Below the pieces are notes generated by a model, which was not told the DNA's origin, did no database searches, and saw only the letters and a program-made list of their open reading frames with translations. The translations under genes were made by a program, and so were the position numbers. A stretch of DNA of 64,000 nt. Source: Eubacterium sp. Lineage in GTDB: Bacteria > Bacillota > Clostridia > Lachnospirales > Lachnospiraceae. Positions 61,931-64,000 of this stretch are shown here, piece after piece (the stretch's first letter is position 1; the number at the start of each line of letters is the position of its first letter). The stretch lies in contig JAILRB010000021.1 in NCBI GenBank assembly GCA_024698585.1, positions 1 through 64,000 on the forward strand, written 5' to 3'.

Positions 61931-62737
61931 TTATTTTGTACCTTCGTTTTTATTTGCGAACATATAAAACATAAAATAAGAACATACCGCCATTGCAATT
62001 CCAACCATTGTAATCACACCTAAAATCATTGGATTCGCCTCATGAATTTTTGTTACATCAAATCCTTCTTTATTCTGAATCATCCAGAACAAATAAATAA
62101 AGTCTGCAACAATTGCGATACAGAAAAAGAATACGCTATATGCAATTGCAGAACTTTTAGTGTTTCGCTTCTTCACTACCGGCTTATCTTTTCTGAAATC
62201 AATGGTATAAGATAATAGAGCCAGCAAATAAACGGTAATGACTGTTTCCGGAATCATATAGGCCATATTATAAATTATGGAATTCACCATACTATCCACG
62301 GTAGGAATAGAAACATTCACCCAAGCGGTGGCACCTGCCAATACATGGAAAACAAATCGTAAGAAACAAACAAAAATTCCGGCTGTCACAACCGTGGATG
62401 TCTGTGGTCTTTGTCTCTTCCACCATCCCACAATACCAACAATCGTATATGCAAGGATGTAATCCAACAAAACAATTTCGACTGCGCTTACGGTATCCGA
62501 AGCATTAGAAACATTATGAAAACCGGCAGCCAACTGTAACAAACTAAATACAAATGCTGAAAGCAATCCCCATAATAAGCCCTGGCGATAACTTAATACA
62601 ATCAGCGGGAGCATACATGCCAAAGTAACACCGCCACCATAAGGCATTTTCACGATCACAATAAAACTTAAAATAAATGCAACAACAATTACTACTGCAC
62701 ATTCAATGAGAATATCTTTTGTCCCCTGTTTACTCAT
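61931..62737 (-). CDS. thiT: Energy-coupled thiamine transporter ThiT
   Basis: 268-residue membrane protein of the ThiT (YuaJ) S-component family, six or more helices. Family segments: VKMPYGGGVTLACMLPLIVL, then GLLWGLLSAFVFSLLQLAAG, and the thiamine-binding region near FLRFVFHVLAGATAW. The extra C-terminal helices (about 200-260) extend beyond the usual about 190 residues. ATG 62737 behind AGGAGG. No TPP riboswitch is evident in the 190 bp upstream. Confidence 0.9.
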   Translation of the reverse strand: MSKQGTKDILIECAVVIVVAFILSFIVIVKMPYGGGVTLACMLPLIVLSYRQGLLWGLLSAFVFSLLQLAAGFHNVSNASDTVSAVEIVLLDYILAYTIVGIVGWWKRQRPQTSTVVTAGIFVCFLRFVFHVLAGATAWVNVSIPTVDSMVNSIIYNMAYMIPETVITVYLLALLSYTIDFRKDKPVVKKRNTKSSAIAYSVFFFCIAIVADFIYLFWMIQNKEGFDVTKIHEANPMILGVITMVGIAMAVCSYFMFYMFANKNEGTK

Positions 62738-62929
62738 ATGCAAACCTCCTTTTCTGTGCTTACCGAAGGTCTGAATCTGAAAAACATAAGATTTTTCCTT
62801 TTATACAGCTATTGTCCGAATCATATATAATTGAAATAAAATCCATTTCAAACCCAGAATTACCTCGGCAATATTCCGAATCTATTATAAGAAAATTTTA
62901 TCTTTTTCCTATACATTTGTCAATAAATT

Positions 62930-63718
62930 CTACAAGGATTCCGACACAGAAATACAGGCATCTTTCATGGATTTTACGTATTCCCCAACATAAGGAACTG
63001 CATCTTTTCCATGCTCTGCAATGATTCGTACAATGGCACTACCAACAATGGCACCATCTGCATATTTGCAGACATTTGCTGCCTGTTCCGGTTTTGAAAT
63101 TCCGAAACCAATGGCACATGGAATATCTGTTGCTTCTTTTACTAATTTTGTCATAGCTCCTAAGTCGGTAGTAATATTATCTCTCACGCCGGTAACGCCT
63201 AAGGAAGATACCACATAGACATACCCTTGAGCAGATTTTGCAATCTTATGAATTCGTTCCTTGGAAGTCGGTGCAACCAATGGAATCAAGTCAATTCCTG
63301 CCTTTTCACAGTACGGAGCCATTTCTTCCCGCTCTTCGAAAGGAACATCTGGAACAATGATTCCGGAAACGCCACATTCGTTGCAACGTTCTAAAAACTT
63401 TTCCGTTCCGTATTTAAAAATAACATTAGCGTAAGTCATGAAAATCAATGGAATGGTAACCTGATCCTTAATTTCCTTTAAGGCATCCATTAATTTATCT
63501 GTGGTAGTTCCGGCATTCAGTGCTCTTAAATCCGCTTCCTGAATTACCTCACCTTCCGCAATCGGATCTGAAAATGGAATACCTACTTCAATGATATCTG
63601 CTCCGTTTTTCTGAATTTCCAAAATCAGTTTTTTCGTTGTTTCAAGGTCCGGATCTCCACCGGTAATAAACGGAATAAATGCCTTTCCGTTTTTAAACGC
63701 ATCACTTATTCTACTCAT
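62930..63718 (-). CDS. trpA: Tryptophan synthase alpha chain
   Basis: Cleaves indole-3-glycerol phosphate to indole and glyceraldehyde 3-phosphate. Catalytic Glu in [16 protein letters not shown] with the second acid Asp, then [20 protein letters not shown] and phosphate-binding [13 protein letters not shown] and GAIVGSAIV. 262 residues. ATG 63718 with GAGGAG upstream overlaps trpB by 8 bp, so coupled. Confidence 0.97.
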   Translation of the reverse strand: MSRISDAFKNGKAFIPFITGGDPDLETTKKLILEIQKNGADIIEVGIPFSDPIAEGEVIQEADLRALNAGTTTDKLMDALKEIKDQVTIPLIFMTYANVIFKYGTEKFLERCNECGVSGIIVPDVPFEEREEMAPYCEKAGIDLIPLVAPTSKERIHKIAKSAQGYVYVVSSLGVTGVRDNITTDLGAMTKLVKEATDIPCAIGFGISKPEQAANVCKYADGAIVGSAIVRIIAEHGKDAVPYVGEYVKSMKDACISVSESL

Positions 63719-64000
63719 AAATCTGTACTCCTCTATATCTTGCAATGGCTGCCACGTCTTTATCTCCACGACCTGACACGTTAATAACTACAATTTTATC
63801 CTGATCCAATGTTGGAATATATTTCAATGCATATGCAATGGCATGAGAACTTTCAATGGCTGGAATAATTCCTTCCACTCTGGAAAGATATTCGAATGCC
63901 TGCACAGCTTCTTCATCCGTAATTGCTTCATAACGGGCTCTTCCAATATCACGAAGCATCGCATGTTCCGGTCCGATTCCCGGATAATCCAGACCTGCTG
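63711..64000 (-). CDS. trpB: Tryptophan synthase beta chain, C-terminal part
   Basis: Runs off the window's right edge. The visible 96 codons read into [13 protein letters not shown], then [39 protein letters not shown] and [11 protein letters not shown], the conserved end of TrpB. It makes tryptophan from indole and serine. The frame is open at the edge, so the start is outside. Confidence 0.95.
   Translation of the reverse strand, partial: AGLDYPGIGPEHAMLRDIGRARYEAITDEEAVQAFEYLSRVEGIIPAIESSHAIAYALKYIPTLDQDKIVVINVSGRGDKDVAAIARYRGVQIYE

Noticed and set aside
62738-62929. TPP riboswitch upstream of thiT
   Set aside because: No CUGAGA-type or other recognisable TPP aptamer core in the region; only a plain Shine-Dalgarno is evident.

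Overview
The window comes from a low-GC, spore-forming Firmicute of class Clostridia, most likely a Lachnospiraceae gut commensal. The sequence contains spo0A, spoIVB and a complete spoIIIAA-AH operon. It also has the conserved clostridial order xseA-xseB-ispA-dxs-tlyA-nadK-argR-recN-spoIVB-spo0A, large secreted discoidin/CBM32 polysaccharide-degrading proteins, and an L,D-transpeptidase-fold protein carrying the GWDPTDP signature. Species cannot be assigned from the sequence alone.

Layout. 1-1200: repeat-rich accessory DNA with AT-rich hairpins, the N-terminal stump of an IS30-type transposase, and eight tandem 53-bp units. On the minus strand each unit holds a Shine-Dalgarno sequence and a ten-codon mini-gene. 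1205-6155: a minus-strand housekeeping operon (yicC, gmk, rpoZ, rimO, pgsA, aminotransferase). 6338-8262: a decayed island, probably the relic of a type VII secretion effector/immunity locus, ending in an IS3 remnant. 8415-11220: plus-strand rqcH and a secreted protein. 11252-24700: glgA, spo0A, an SseB-FHA protein, spoIVB, recN, argR, nadK, tlyA, dxs, ispA, xseB, xseA, nusB and asp23. 24765-30030: a carrier protein, a DtxR-type repressor (plus strand) and the spoIIIA operon with a good SigE promoter. 30134-39034: polysaccharide deacetylase, rlmH, a membrane protein, UPF0340, an ECF S component, a HAD hydrolase, yebC, an orphan mazF, alr, nnr and rex. 39174-57800: accessory and secreted functions, namely a BSP-type metallopeptidase with discoidin domains, an ABC-F ATPase, carbamate kinase, a secreted PPC-like protein, icd, an intracellular-type subtilase, a Cys/Gly-rich small protein cluster, a 1942-residue GH81 beta-1,3-glucanase and a second secreted protein paralogous to the one at 10181. 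57961-64000: leuS with altered motifs, a catalytically dead L,D-transpeptidase-like protein, thiT, trpA and the 3' end of trpB.

How the genes work together. The sporulation genes form a regulatory chain. Spo0A is the master regulator, with a SigA promoter and an upstream 0A box. SigE-dependent spoIIIA builds the mother-cell/forespore channel, and SpoIVB is the forespore protease that signals back to the mother cell. The dxs-ispA-xse-nusB-recN-argR block supplies isoprenoids, DNA repair and transcription control. GH81 with six CBM32-like modules and a CBM6 points to attack on beta-1,3-glucans, and a cre-like site inside its promoter spacer suggests catabolite repression.

The most unusual element is the 53-bp mini-gene array at 686-1105. 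The altered amino acids across its copies are largely conservative, which suggests that the peptide itself may matter.
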